Source of the DNA: Gammaproteobacteria bacterium
GTDB taxonomy: Bacteria; Pseudomonadota; Gammaproteobacteria; Arenicellales; Poriferihabitantaceae
NCBI GenBank assembly: GCA_011523765.1
Contig: WTGA01000070.1
Location: 1-40,342 of the forward strand
DNA length: 40,342 nt
Direction: 5' to 3'
Shown here: piece by piece, positions 26,884 through 34,999 of the stretch
Position numbering within the stretch: position 1 is the stretch's first letter
How the letters are laid out: each line of letters begins with the position of its first letter
Position numbers and translations under genes: made by a program
Notes under the pieces: model-generated
The model's input: only the letters and a program-made list of their open reading frames with translations
Database searches by the model: none
What the model was told of the DNA's origin: nothing

Positions 26884-28531
26884 GTTCCCGTCATTGAAAC
26901 CCCGGGAATCGACAGATTACATTCTCATCGGGGCGGGTGCAGCCGGTTGTGTCCTAGCGGCCCGGCTTTCCGAATCCGCCGGCATCTCCGTGCAGGTGCT
27001 GGAAGCCGGCCCGCCCCGGGCGGGTTTGATGTCGAAAATCCCTGCCGCGCTTGATTTCGCGCTGAAGGACGACCGTTTCAACTGGTACTACCATACCGAA
27101 CCCGAGCCCGGCATGGACCACCGCAGGATGTATTGCCCCCGCGGGCGCATGGTAGGCGGTTCATCCTCCATCAACGGCATGATGTTTGTCCGCGGCAATC
27201 CCGGGGATTTTGACGGCTGGTCAGGAAAGGGGTTGCCGCAGTGGTCGTATGCGCATTGCCTGCCGTACTTCAAGAAAATGGAAAATTACGGAAAGGGCGG
27301 AAACGAATACCGGGGCCACAACGGCCCTCTCCATGTCACGCCTGCCACCCTCCAGACCCCTCTGGACCAGGCATTTCTGGAGGCCGGGATCCAGGCCGGC
27401 TACGCCCACAGCGAAGACACCAACGGCTTCCGGCAGGAGGGCTTCGGCATCGCCGACCGAAACACCTACCGGGGATGCCGGTGGGGGGCGGCGGAAGCGT
27501 ATCTGCAACCCGCCCTTGGGCGCCCGAACCTGGCAGTCACGACCCATGCACGGGTCCACCGTATCCTGTTCGATGGCACCCGGGCCACGGGGGTCGAGTA
27601 CTCCCGCCATGGCGAAACCAGGCATCTGTATGCGGAAAGAGAAGTCATCCTTTGCGGCGGGTCGATCAATTCCCCCCAGCTGCTGATGCTGTCCGGACTG
27701 GGTCCGGCGGCACACCTGGCGGAACACCACATTGCCGTACACCAGGATATGCCGGGGGTCGGTGAAAATTTGCAGGACCACCTGGACCTCCGTGTACAGG
27801 TACGATGCAAACAGCCCGTCAGCCTGTACCCCTACACCCATGGATTTGGACGCATCCTGGCCGGGGCGCGCTGGCTGCTGACCCGGACCGGCGTATGCGC
27901 CAGCAACCTGTTTGAGGTGGCCGGATACGTGCGGACCCGCGAGGATGCCGGTTATCCCAACCTGCAGTCCTCCCTGGTCGCGGTGGCCGCCAGTTATGAC
28001 GGGACCGATTCGTTCAAGGGGCATGGTTACCAGGCCCATCTCGACATGATGCGGCCGGCCAGCCGGGGGCGGGTCCGGTTGAAGTCCGCCAATCCCGGCA
28101 CCTGTCCCGCCATCCGGTTCAACTACCTGCAGGAGGAACCCGACCGGACAGACCTGGTGGATGCCCTGCAGATCACCCGGAATATCCTGCGCCAGGATGC
28201 CTTGGCTCCCTATGATGGCGGCGAGATCTCACCCGGACCCGAGGTCGCCAGTGACCGGGAAATCCTGGCCTGGGCCCGGGCCAGCGGCGAGACCGAATAC
28301 CATCCCACCGGTACCTGCAGCATGGGCCAGGATGACGAATCCGTGGTGGATGGCGATCTCAAGGTTCATGGCATGGATGGCCTGCGGGTCGTCGATGCGT
28401 CGGTGATGCCCACGATCGTTACGGCGAACACCCACGCAGCCACCCTGATGATTGCGGAAAAGGCCGCGGATCGGATTCTTGGGAAAACACCCCTGCCCCC
28501 TCTCAATGTCCCGGTCTATCAACGGGGGTAG
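26840..28531 (+). CDS. GMC-family FAD-dependent alcohol oxidoreductase
   Basis: 563-residue FAD enzyme related to choline dehydrogenase, oxidising an alcohol to an aldehyde or acid. GAGAAGCVLAARL (about 32-44) is the Rossmann loop, MVGGSSSINGMMFVRGN the PS00623 region, and GGSINSPQLLMLSGLGP the second GMC signature. The catalytic pair is His488 (YHPTGTCSMG) with His532 (NTHAATLMIAE). The second position is commonly Asn in choline dehydrogenases (NTNAPT), so this enzyme is more like glucose/alcohol oxidases there. ATG 26840 overlaps dioxygenase 2 by 44 bases; an in-frame TTG at 26894 would give the standard N-terminus and may be the true start. The 3' end overlaps the convergent ABC ATPase gene by 13 bases. 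Confidence 0.91.
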   Translation: MEGPWNARPFRGSGRFPSLKPRESTDYILIGAGAAGCVLAARLSESAGISVQVLEAGPPRAGLMSKIPAALDFALKDDRFNWYYHTEPEPGMDHRRMYCPRGRMVGGSSSINGMMFVRGNPGDFDGWSGKGLPQWSYAHCLPYFKKMENYGKGGNEYRGHNGPLHVTPATLQTPLDQAFLEAGIQAGYAHSEDTNGFRQEGFGIADRNTYRGCRWGAAEAYLQPALGRPNLAVTTHARVHRILFDGTRATGVEYSRHGETRHLYAEREVILCGGSINSPQLLMLSGLGPAAHLAEHHIAVHQDMPGVGENLQDHLDLRVQVRCKQPVSLYPYTHGFGRILAGARWLLTRTGVCASNLFEVAGYVRTREDAGYPNLQSSLVAVAASYDGTDSFKGHGYQAHLDMMRPASRGRVRLKSANPGTCPAIRFNYLQEEPDRTDLVDALQITRNILRQDALAPYDGGEISPGPEVASDREILAWARASGETEYHPTGTCSMGQDDESVVDGDLKVHGMDGLRVVDASVMPTIVTANTHAATLMIAEKAADRILGKTPLPPLNVPVYQRG

Positions 28532-29493
28532 TGACAGCAAAAACTGTGGTGGTCTCCACCGGTGCGGGTGACCGGAAACTCGTCGGCACACGGTTTCCGG
28601 GCAAACGGGCACCGTGGATGGAATTCACAGCCGGACGGCCGGTTGATCAGGCTCGGAACCTCTCCGTGCAGTTCTACCCGGTTGATCCGGGCATCCGGGT
28701 CCGGTTCAGGGTTGGCGGACAGCAATGCCAGGGTATAGGGATGGCGGGGCTGTCTGAAAATTTCCCGGGTGGGGCCCTGTTCGACCAGCCTCCCCAGATA
28801 CATGATCCCCATGCGGTCCGTGATGTGCCGGACCACATTGAGGTTGTGGGTGATCACCAGGATGCTCACCCCGAGTTCCTCCTGGAGCTTGCCCAGCAGG
28901 TTCAGGATTTCACCCTGTACCGAGACATCCAGGCCGGCGGTGGGCTCATCCGCAACGATCAGCCGGGGGTTCAGTGCAATCGCCCGGGCCACCCCCACCC
29001 GCCGGGCCTGGCCCCCGCTTAACTGGTGGGGATAGCGATTTGAAAAATTCGGGTTCAGGCCGACCAGATCCAGCAGCCGCCTGACCTCATGATCCAGGTC
29101 TGCATTCCCCAGGCCGTGAATTTTGAATGGCTCTGCCAGCAGGGTTCGTATGGTCATGCGCGGGCTCAACGAGCCGACCGGGTCCTGGAACATCGTGCCG
29201 ACATGCCGGCGGAAACGGTTGGCATCCGAAGCGGACATCCCGGTCAGTTCCCGGCCCTCAAAACGGATACTGCCTTCATTCGGCCGGACCAGGCCGATCA
29301 CCGACCGGGCCAGCGTTGTCTTGCCCGACCCGCTCTCCCCGACCAGTCCGTAGGTCTGCCCTTCCGCGATTTGCAGGGAAACTCCATGGACAGCATCGAC
29401 AAACGGGTCGCGGATGCCGGCAAGCCAGGCCCGGGTGGCGGACCGGGTCCGGAACCGCACCCGGACATTTTCGAGTTCCAGCAGCGGTTTCAT
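28519..29493 (-). CDS. Peptide-type ABC transporter ATPase, DppF-like
   Basis: 324-residue cytoplasmic ATPase of importer 2. Walker A GESGSGKTT, signature LSGGQARRVG and Walker B LIVADEPTAGLD are present. The C-terminal tail carries four cysteines in the oligopeptide-type pattern (GCEFHPRCPFARKPC, then Cys near the end), which in the family can bind an iron-sulphur cluster. The ATG at 29493 is chosen because it overlaps the preceding ATPase stop (ATGA), a classic coupled start. The 28519 end overlaps the GMC gene 3' end by 13 bases on the opposite strand. It is the last gene of a four-gene minus-strand operon. Confidence 0.93.
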   Translation of the reverse strand: MKPLLELENVRVRFRTRSATRAWLAGIRDPFVDAVHGVSLQIAEGQTYGLVGESGSGKTTLARSVIGLVRPNEGSIRFEGRELTGMSASDANRFRRHVGTMFQDPVGSLSPRMTIRTLLAEPFKIHGLGNADLDHEVRRLLDLVGLNPNFSNRYPHQLSGGQARRVGVARAIALNPRLIVADEPTAGLDVSVQGEILNLLGKLQEELGVSILVITHNLNVVRHITDRMGIMYLGRLVEQGPTREIFRQPRHPYTLALLSANPEPDPDARINRVELHGEVPSLINRPSGCEFHPRCPFARKPCADEFPVTRTGGDHHSFCCHYPR

Positions 29494-30473
29494 GTCCCGG
29501 GACCGGGGTCTGTCAAATGGCACCTCGCCCGGTGTCCCCCGTCCTGCCCGGCCAATGCCGGAGGCTGATCATGGCATTTCCCGAAGGCGAGGTGGCAGCG
29601 ACCGGAAAAGATGCAACCGGCGGGCAGGCGGGCCAGATCCGGAACTTCGCCCGGAATCGTGGGCTGCACACGGGTGATTTCCACCATTCGTGCAGGATCA
29701 CATTCAATCAGTTTCTGCGTATACGGATGCATCGGACGGTGGAAGATGTCCCGCACCGTTCCGTTTTCCACCACTTCCCCGCCGTACATGACCACCACCA
29801 AATCACACAGTTCGGCAATCACCCCCAGGTGGTGTGAGATAAACAGGATCGAACATCCCATGCTTTGCTGCAATTCCTGCAGCCGGTGGATGATCTGGAC
29901 CTCCAGCGTGGCATCCAATGCCGTGGTGGGTTCGTCCGCAATCAGCAGGGAGGGTTCTGCCTGGAGAGCCATGGCGATGGCAATCCGCTGGCGCATTCCG
30001 CCGGAAAACTGGTGCGGGTAGTCGTCCAGCCGTTCCGCGGCATCGGGAATGCCGACCCGTTGCAGCATGGTCACGGCACGGGCCCGTTTCCGGCTCTTGT
30101 CCAGTTTCTCCCGGTACTGGATATCCACCATTTGCGTGCCGATGGACAGCACCGGATTCAGGCTGATCATCGGGTCCTGGGAGACCATGGAAATGCGGTC
30201 ACCGCGGATGGACCGCATTTCCGGTTCCGTCATGCCAAGCAGGTCCGAGCCTTCAAAATGGATCGAACCGGATACCACCCGGCCATTGGGCGAAAGCAAC
30301 CGGACAATGCTGTGGATCATGGTGGACTTTCCGCAGCCACTCTCGCCCACCACCCCCACGATTGCGCCCGCAGGTACGGCAAGGTCGACATTCCGCAACG
30401 CCGGCAACCTGCCGCGTTCCGTGGAAAACTCCACGCTCAATCCCTTTATTTCCAGAACATTGGAAGGGTTCAT
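29490..30473 (-). CDS. Peptide-type ABC transporter ATPase, DppD-like
   Basis: 327-residue partner ATPase of importer 2. Walker A GESGCGKST, signature FSGGMRQRIAIA and Walker B LLIADEPTTALD are seen. A four-cysteine oligopeptide-type tail (GCIFSGRCHLAFGKC with a further Cys downstream) is present. The gene starts immediately after the permease stop (TGAATG) and its own stop overlaps the next start, so the permease and ATPases are translated as a coupled unit. The substrate is set by the binding protein, not visible here. Confidence 0.94.
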   Translation of the reverse strand: MNPSNVLEIKGLSVEFSTERGRLPALRNVDLAVPAGAIVGVVGESGCGKSTMIHSIVRLLSPNGRVVSGSIHFEGSDLLGMTEPEMRSIRGDRISMVSQDPMISLNPVLSIGTQMVDIQYREKLDKSRKRARAVTMLQRVGIPDAAERLDDYPHQFSGGMRQRIAIAMALQAEPSLLIADEPTTALDATLEVQIIHRLQELQQSMGCSILFISHHLGVIAELCDLVVVMYGGEVVENGTVRDIFHRPMHPYTQKLIECDPARMVEITRVQPTIPGEVPDLARLPAGCIFSGRCHLAFGKCHDQPPALAGQDGGHRARCHLTDPGPGT

Positions 30474-31358
30474 TCACATTTCCCTGCGCAGTTTCGGGTC
30501 GAAAACATCCCGCAGGCTTTCGCCCAGGAAGGTAAACCCGAGCGTCGTGATGATGATCGGCAATCCTCCTGCAATCACCGGCCACGCGGTGTTGTAGATA
30601 TACGAGTATCCATCGTTGAGAATCGTCCCCCAGCTGGGTGTCGGCGGCCGGACCCCCATGCCCAGAAAACTGAGGCCCGCCTCGATCGTGATCACAAACG
30701 GAATATCCATGCTGGCCAGGATCAACAGCGGTCCCACCACATTGGGCAGCAGATGCATGGTGACAATGCGAATGAATCCCGCCCCGATCGCACGCTCTGC
30801 AAGGATGAACTCCGCATTGCGCAGGGCCAGGGTCTGGGACCGCACCATCCGTCCATAGATGGGAATCTGGGTCACAATGACCACAATCATGACCGTGGTC
30901 AGGCTGGGACCAAACAGGGTCACCACCGCCAGCGCAAACATGACCGTCGGGAATGACCGCACCGAATCAAAGAACAGCATGAGAAGGTTGTCCAGCCAGC
31001 GCGGCCCAAAACCGGCAACCAGGCCCAGGGACAAACCAATCAGCAAGGCAGCCCCGATCGAGACCAGCGAAACCTTGAGGGCGATCTGCCCCCCGACCAG
31101 CACCCGTGAAAAAATGTCCCGGCCCAGTTGGTCGGTCCCCAGCCAATGCGCCCCGGAAGGGGGCTGAAGCTTGGCACGGATATCAATCTTGTTGGCTTCG
31201 TAGGGTGCCAGCCAGTCCGCACCCGCCGCACTGAAGATCACGAGCACCACCAGAAAGAACCCGAATGCTCCCAGCGGTTCGCGCAGCACCCGCTTCAGCG
31301 AATTCCAGACGGCCCGCCAGGTGGCATGATGCGGGGTTGCGGGGGACGGTTCACGCAT
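30474..31358 (-). CDS. Peptide-type ABC transporter permease, DppC-like
   Basis: 294-residue inner-membrane permease. A cytoplasmic N-terminus is followed by a membrane segment (LGAFGFFLVVLVIFSAAGAD), the DppC-type LGTDQLGRDIFSRVLVG, further hydrophobic segments and an EAA loop (AEFILAERAIGAGFIRIVTM) preceding LPNVVGPLLILA. The ATG at 31358 is chosen because it follows the upstream permease stop by a single base; the open frame continuing to 31403 overlaps that gene. It pairs with the DppB-like permease. Confidence 0.92.
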   Translation of the reverse strand: MREPSPATPHHATWRAVWNSLKRVLREPLGAFGFFLVVLVIFSAAGADWLAPYEANKIDIRAKLQPPSGAHWLGTDQLGRDIFSRVLVGGQIALKVSLVSIGAALLIGLSLGLVAGFGPRWLDNLLMLFFDSVRSFPTVMFALAVVTLFGPSLTTVMIVVIVTQIPIYGRMVRSQTLALRNAEFILAERAIGAGFIRIVTMHLLPNVVGPLLILASMDIPFVITIEAGLSFLGMGVRPPTPSWGTILNDGYSYIYNTAWPVIAGGLPIIITTLGFTFLGESLRDVFDPKLRREM

Positions 31359-31359
31359 G

Positions 31360-32310
31360 CTACTCGTGTCCCCGGTGATGTATCCTGGGGTCCACCAGGC
31401 CATTCAGCAGATCGGCAGCGGTGGTACTGGCCACAAACAGGACGGTGGTCACCAGAACCGAACCCATCACGACCGGGTAATTCCGGCTGGTCACCGCGTC
31501 AAAGATCAGGCGGCCGATCCCCGGGCGCGAGAACACGATCTCGGTAAACACAGCGCTGGAAATCAGGATCCCGATCCCCATGCCGAGCAGGGTGATGGTC
31601 GGCAGAATCGCCAATCGCAGGACATACTTGAAAATGATGGTCCGTTCAGTCAGGCCGAATGCGCGCGCCGTACGCACATGGGTTTCGCCCATGACTTCCA
31701 GCATGGAGGCCCGGACCAGGCGTGCCAGATAGCCCACCCATCCCAGGCCGACGGAAAACGCCGGCAGGACCAAATGGATCAGATAACTGCGCACGGTTTC
31801 ACCATCTCCGGCCCCGATCGCGGGCAGCCACCGGAGGGTAACGGCAAACAGGAGCACGGAATAGATGGCCACCACGAAGGTCGGGATGGCAATGCAGCTG
31901 ACCGAAATCACTCCCGTGATGCGGTCGGCCAGGCTGTTGCGGTAAATTGCCGAAAAACATCCCAGGGGAATACCGAGCAGCATGGCCCAGCCAATACCCG
32001 CCAGCACCAGGAAAACGGTATGATGCAACTGTTCGAACACAATGGTGCTGACGGGCTTGTTCTTGAATACGTCCACCCCGAGATCGCCGGTGGCCGCATT
32101 CCCGAGAAAGTTCAGGACCTGTACGGGCAAGGGGTCGTTGAGCCCCATTTTTTCGTGGATCCGGGCCTGGAGTTCAGGGCTGGCTCTGGGACCCAGGACA
32201 GTTTTAACCGGGTCCCCGGGTACAAGGTGAATCATGGTGTACAGCAACGATACCGATACCACGATGATCAGAATACCCAACAGGATTCGTTTAAAGGAGT
32301 AAAGCCACAT
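31360..32310 (-). CDS. Peptide-type ABC transporter permease, DppB-like
   Basis: 316-residue inner-membrane permease, first gene of the importer-2 operon. An N-terminal membrane helix (RILLGILIIVVSVSLLYTMI) is followed by HLVPGDPVKTVLG, typical of DppB. More hydrophobic segments and the coupling loop MGETHVRTARAFGLTERTII follow, then KYVLRLAILPTITL. No strong Shine-Dalgarno precedes the ATG at 32310. No binding-protein gene is in this operon; the nearest candidate lies 2.7 kb away at 35000 on the other strand, beyond a toxin-antitoxin pair and a nuclease gene. Confidence 0.92.
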   Translation of the reverse strand: MWLYSFKRILLGILIIVVSVSLLYTMIHLVPGDPVKTVLGPRASPELQARIHEKMGLNDPLPVQVLNFLGNAATGDLGVDVFKNKPVSTIVFEQLHHTVFLVLAGIGWAMLLGIPLGCFSAIYRNSLADRITGVISVSCIAIPTFVVAIYSVLLFAVTLRWLPAIGAGDGETVRSYLIHLVLPAFSVGLGWVGYLARLVRASMLEVMGETHVRTARAFGLTERTIIFKYVLRLAILPTITLLGMGIGILISSAVFTEIVFSRPGIGRLIFDAVTSRNYPVVMGSVLVTTVLFVASTTAADLLNGLVDPRIHHRGHE

Positions 32311-32788
32311 TGGTAATAGTTGGATATTCCCCCGGTTTTTCAGTTCAAACCTGACTGTTTAAAGCTTAGGAGAAACCGGATCAATACAGGGATACATGGT
32401 ATGGGAATCAAACCGGTGAATGCTATGCTCACCACATACCATATAGCACATTTCAGCCGACTTTTAAATTGACCAGGCAAGAGGCTGGACCATCCCTGTC
32501 ATCCTGCTACAGCCCCATATAGATGGTTCCTCATACGACTGTTCAAAAGTGAACTGAAACCAGACTGCCGTTTGGCTGACTTTCATTTCGCCCGCTTTCT
32601 TGCCCGCATTCCACCGTTGATTCCAGCGCCTCAATCCCCCTCTTGCCTTTTCGAATACTGTTCGACCACTCCATACCGCACCAACCTGACCGGAGATATC
32701 AAACCATGGGCAAGACTGTGCCGATCATGATACGCAATCGACAAAGAGACCCTTTGCATAAAACGTAATACCGATTACAGTCCGAGGC
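32311..32788. other. Divergent intergenic region between importer 2 and HigB
   Basis: About 478 bases. Near the importer side it has a block of nested inverted repeats (32397-32448, listed separately). The half next to the toxin gene is A+T-richer, with TCGACA near 32738 and TAAAAC-like sequence downstream, a weak possible promoter for the toxin-antitoxin pair. There is no gene and no RNA. Confidence 0.55.
32397..32448. promoter_or_regulatory. Nested inverted repeats, possible operator upstream of importer 2
   Basis: TGGTATG (32397-32403) is mirrored by CATACCA (32435-32441), and TGCTAT (32421-32426) by ATAGCA (32443-32448). The first pair extends to about 10 of 12 matching positions. The block sits 87-138 bases before the start of the permease operon, where a regulator could act. 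No known consensus is recognised. Confidence 0.4.
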
Positions 32789-33067
32789 ATGATCCGAGAC
32801 TTCAAGAATCGGGATACGCGTCGCTTCTTCGAAGGCCATCGTGTCGCCGCTTATCACGGGTTTAGCAGCCAGGCGGTGCACCGTCTGACATTACTGGATA
32901 GTGCAGAGGCGCTCGTGGACCTTGCCGCCTTGCCGAGCAACCGGCTGGAGGCGTTGCGCGGCGATCGGATCGGGCAACACAGCATTCGGATCAACGCGCA
33001 GTGGCACCTCTGCCTCCGTTGGACGGAGGACGGACCCTGCGATGTGGAGATCGTGGACTATCACTAA
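32789..33067 (+). CDS. higB: HigB-type toxin
   Basis: 92-residue RelE-fold mRNA interferase of the HigB family (plasmid-maintenance killer). The pattern IRDFKNRDTRRFFEGHRV, LRGDRIGQHSIRINAQWHLC and the C-terminal VEIVDYH are characteristic and full length for the family. The toxin gene precedes the antitoxin gene, as usual for higBA, with an 11-base gap. It differs in family from the toxin at 11582-11971. It probably forms a stable mobile unit with the antitoxin, and maybe with the nuclease gene following. Confidence 0.93.
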   Translation: MIRDFKNRDTRRFFEGHRVAAYHGFSSQAVHRLTLLDSAEALVDLAALPSNRLEALRGDRIGQHSIRINAQWHLCLRWTEDGPCDVEIVDYH

Positions 33068-33078
33068 AGGCGGCGAAC

Positions 33079-33384
33079 ATGAACATGCGAAACGGAATGA
33101 TTCCGGTGCACCCGGGCGAGATTCTTCGCCAAGAACTCGATGTGCTCGACCTCTCGGCCAACGCATTGTCAAAGGCTCTGGGCGTGCCGGTGAATCGAGT
33201 GACATCCATCCTGAACGGTCAGCGGGGCGTGAGTGCGGATACAGCGTTGCGGCTGGCACGTTACTTTGGGACGACACCGCAACTGTGGCTGAACCTTCAG
33301 AAGACCTGGGAGCTTCGCCGTGCTGAGATCCAGACGGGCAACCAGATCACCGAACAGGTGACACCCCGACTATCAGCAACATAG
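33079..33384 (+). CDS. higA: HigA-type antitoxin
   Basis: 101-residue XRE-HTH antitoxin. HPGEILRQELDVLDLSANAL, SKALGVPVNRVTSILNGQRG and ARYFGTTPQLWLNLQ match HigA/VapI-type antitoxins throughout. The ATG at 33079 follows AAAGGCGGCG and is 11 bases after the toxin stop; longer upstream frames overlap the toxin gene. It should bind HigB and autoregulate the pair. Confidence 0.93.
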   Translation: MNMRNGMIPVHPGEILRQELDVLDLSANALSKALGVPVNRVTSILNGQRGVSADTALRLARYFGTTPQLWLNLQKTWELRRAEIQTGNQITEQVTPRLSAT

Positions 33385-33426
33385 AGTAGCCGTGGACCAC
33401 CTCTGCTTCACCATTCGAATATGCTC

Positions 33427-34479
33427 TTAACCGCTCGGTTTGAACTCGATCTTTAAATCTGGAAATGTTTTCTTCAATGACTCGGCCGCTTCCAGTGTGC
33501 CGGAACCCCACTGGTTAGTGAGCACATACGTCTTGCCCTCAATCGGAAAGAACTCGTCATCGCCGCTGAAAAATCGCCTGGCTCTGGGCACCTTACCGCC
33601 CGGATCACCCTCCATGAGGGCTTGATAAACCTGTTCCGTGCTCAACTCGCCCTCAAGAATCTGGAAGAGTCTTCTCTGGCCGGGGACTGCCTTCGTGATT
33701 TTCTCTGGTGTGTGACCATTTGCCAGTACTCCAGAGATGAGTCGAAACATCATCCAGCGTTTATTTTGTGCCGGGAATGACTCCCCGGCGATGCGGACAT
33801 CATATTTGGTTAAATCATGGGTGTATTTTCTGGACTCCCGCTCTTTTTGTTTCTTCTCGCGAATCCGGACCTGATAGTCGGCGACTTCCGGGATCGGGAT
33901 CACCGTCTGAATGTCGAGGAACATCTCTCCGTTATGCGTGTAAAGGTCCATTCGTATACAGCGAATATCCAACCCGAAATCATTCAGCCACATGACCGCG
34001 GTCGTCAGCTCTTTTGAGAAATCGGCTGAGGCGAGGGTGACCCGGACCTCTTGACCAAACTGTTCCTCGTCCGGTTCATCCCAGCCCAAGAATTCAAGAA
34101 GACTGCTTTTGGCCTCCTGCCCGATACCATTATTACTCAGATAACGTTCGTAATGTGTGACCATCTTGTCAAAGGTCAGGGACGAGATCATTGCGGCGTA
34201 TCGAATAGCCTGCAATTCCATGTGCCCACCGTCTTCCGTGCGCTTGAGTTCAATCACCACCAGGTTCGCATCCTTATCAATTCCCAGAAGATCAATTCGC
34301 CGCCGGCTGCCCTCCCATTCGCCAAACTCCTCGGCCACGATCAGCGTGTCGGGCGAGATCACATCGATCTGCGACTTGAGAAGCGCCTGGAGATCATCGC
34401 GTTCACGCATGTCCAGTTGCGCGAAGGTGGTTCTCTCAATCGGGATCACCCTTTTGTTATCGATCCGGTATATCGGCAT
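33427..34479 (-). CDS. NucS/DUF91-like PD-(D/E)xK nuclease
   Basis: 350-residue protein with an N-terminal restriction-endonuclease-like fold: RRIDLLGIDKDANLVVIELK places Asp63, Glu77 and Lys79 as the PD-(D/E)xK core, preceded by Glu50. This matches the endonuclease NucS/DUF91 group, whose members cleave branched or mismatched DNA, or act in defence. The C-terminal half (RRFFSGDDEFFPIEGKTYVL, then NQWGSGTLEAAESLKK) is a separate domain often seen with these nucleases, possibly for target binding. The ATG at 34479 is chosen over an upstream frame to 34515 because the family begins MPIY-like. It converges with higA, 42 bases between stops. Confidence 0.83.
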   Translation of the reverse strand: MPIYRIDNKRVIPIERTTFAQLDMRERDDLQALLKSQIDVISPDTLIVAEEFGEWEGSRRRIDLLGIDKDANLVVIELKRTEDGGHMELQAIRYAAMISSLTFDKMVTHYERYLSNNGIGQEAKSSLLEFLGWDEPDEEQFGQEVRVTLASADFSKELTTAVMWLNDFGLDIRCIRMDLYTHNGEMFLDIQTVIPIPEVADYQVRIREKKQKERESRKYTHDLTKYDVRIAGESFPAQNKRWMMFRLISGVLANGHTPEKITKAVPGQRRLFQILEGELSTEQVYQALMEGDPGGKVPRARRFFSGDDEFFPIEGKTYVLTNQWGSGTLEAAESLKKTFPDLKIEFKPSG

Positions 34480-34625
34480 ACGCCTGCCATGTTGTGGTGG
34501 TGTGCGCAAGCACAATCCCGCCGCTGGAAATGTACATCTACTGCCGATTGATTGCCTGTTAAATTACCCCCCTGGGAATTCTTTGGAAAGACTCCCCTGC
34601 CGGTCTCAACCGGCAGCAGAGGCGG

Positions 34626-34642
34626 CGGTGAACCGTTTTTTT
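34626..34642 (+). terminator. Weak terminator-like stem with T-run, no gene upstream on its strand
   Basis: CGG (34626-34628) pairs with CCG (34633-34635) across TGAA, followed by seven T residues. A stronger hairpin (34597-34616, seven-base arms) lies just before. No plus-strand gene ends here, so it may be the relic terminator of a lost gene, or chance. Confidence 0.25.
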
Positions 34643-34645
34643 ATT

Positions 34646-34705
34646 CGTAATATAGATGGATCAAACTTGCAGATGTCGTAACATAAATGGATCAAACTTG
34701 CAGAT
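34646..34705 (+). repeat. Two-copy direct repeat, 31-bp period
   Basis: A 29-base unit at 34646-34674 recurs at 34677-34705 with two mismatches. The 19-base core ATGGATCAAACTTGCAGAT is identical in both copies (34656-34674 and 34687-34705). The period of 31 bases is about three helical turns, so a protein could bind both copies on one DNA face. It lies about 300 bases upstream of the binding-protein gene. Confidence 0.8.
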
Positions 34706-34970
34706 TCGGAAAATATCCTTACAATCGGGTTTGAAACGATCAACAAGTTTCGTTTCCAACACCAGTGATCCACTGGTCTGGGGCCCCTGCGGAGAAGATG
34801 CATGAGCCTCTTCCAACGAAGTTGGAACCCGGACCAACCAGGTAAATGGTTCCCCCTCAAGGGCAGGAGAATACACTGGAATCTCCGGCCCTGACAGGGA
34901 GGGAGAGGAGAGCAGGAATGTTGGAGCGTATGCCGGTCAGGTCATGACAGAACATACTGGCCGCATCCCG

Positions 34971-34976
34971 TATAAT
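34971..34976 (+). promoter_or_regulatory. Possible -10 box of the binding-protein gene
   Basis: A consensus TATAAT ends 23 bases before the ATG. It is followed by GAGGAAA (34985-34991), a good Shine-Dalgarno eight bases before the start. The -35 is unclear; ATGACA at 34944 is 21 bases off. Confidence 0.4.
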
Positions 34977-34999
34977 CAATCAATGAGGAAACCAGTGCA

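Larger units (their letters stand above)
34480..34999. other. Intergenic region with tandem repeats and hairpins
   Basis: About 520 bases between the nuclease and the binding-protein gene. It holds CTGCCGG/CCGGCAG arms (34597-34616), a short CGG-TGAA-CCG stem followed by seven T (34626-34642), a two-copy 31-bp tandem repeat (34646-34705, listed separately) and the TTCCAAC/GTTGGAA hairpin at 34811-34827. Minus-strand open frames at 34606-34876 look non-coding. No RNA gene is recognised. Confidence 0.6.

Noticed and set aside
30253-32316. Plus-strand open frames of up to 319 codons over importer 2
   Set aside because: Antisense to intact, coupled permease and ATPase genes with clear motifs.
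34646-34705. Possible CRISPR array
   Set aside because: Only two repeat copies with a spacing of two bases between units, no spacers and no cas genes nearby.
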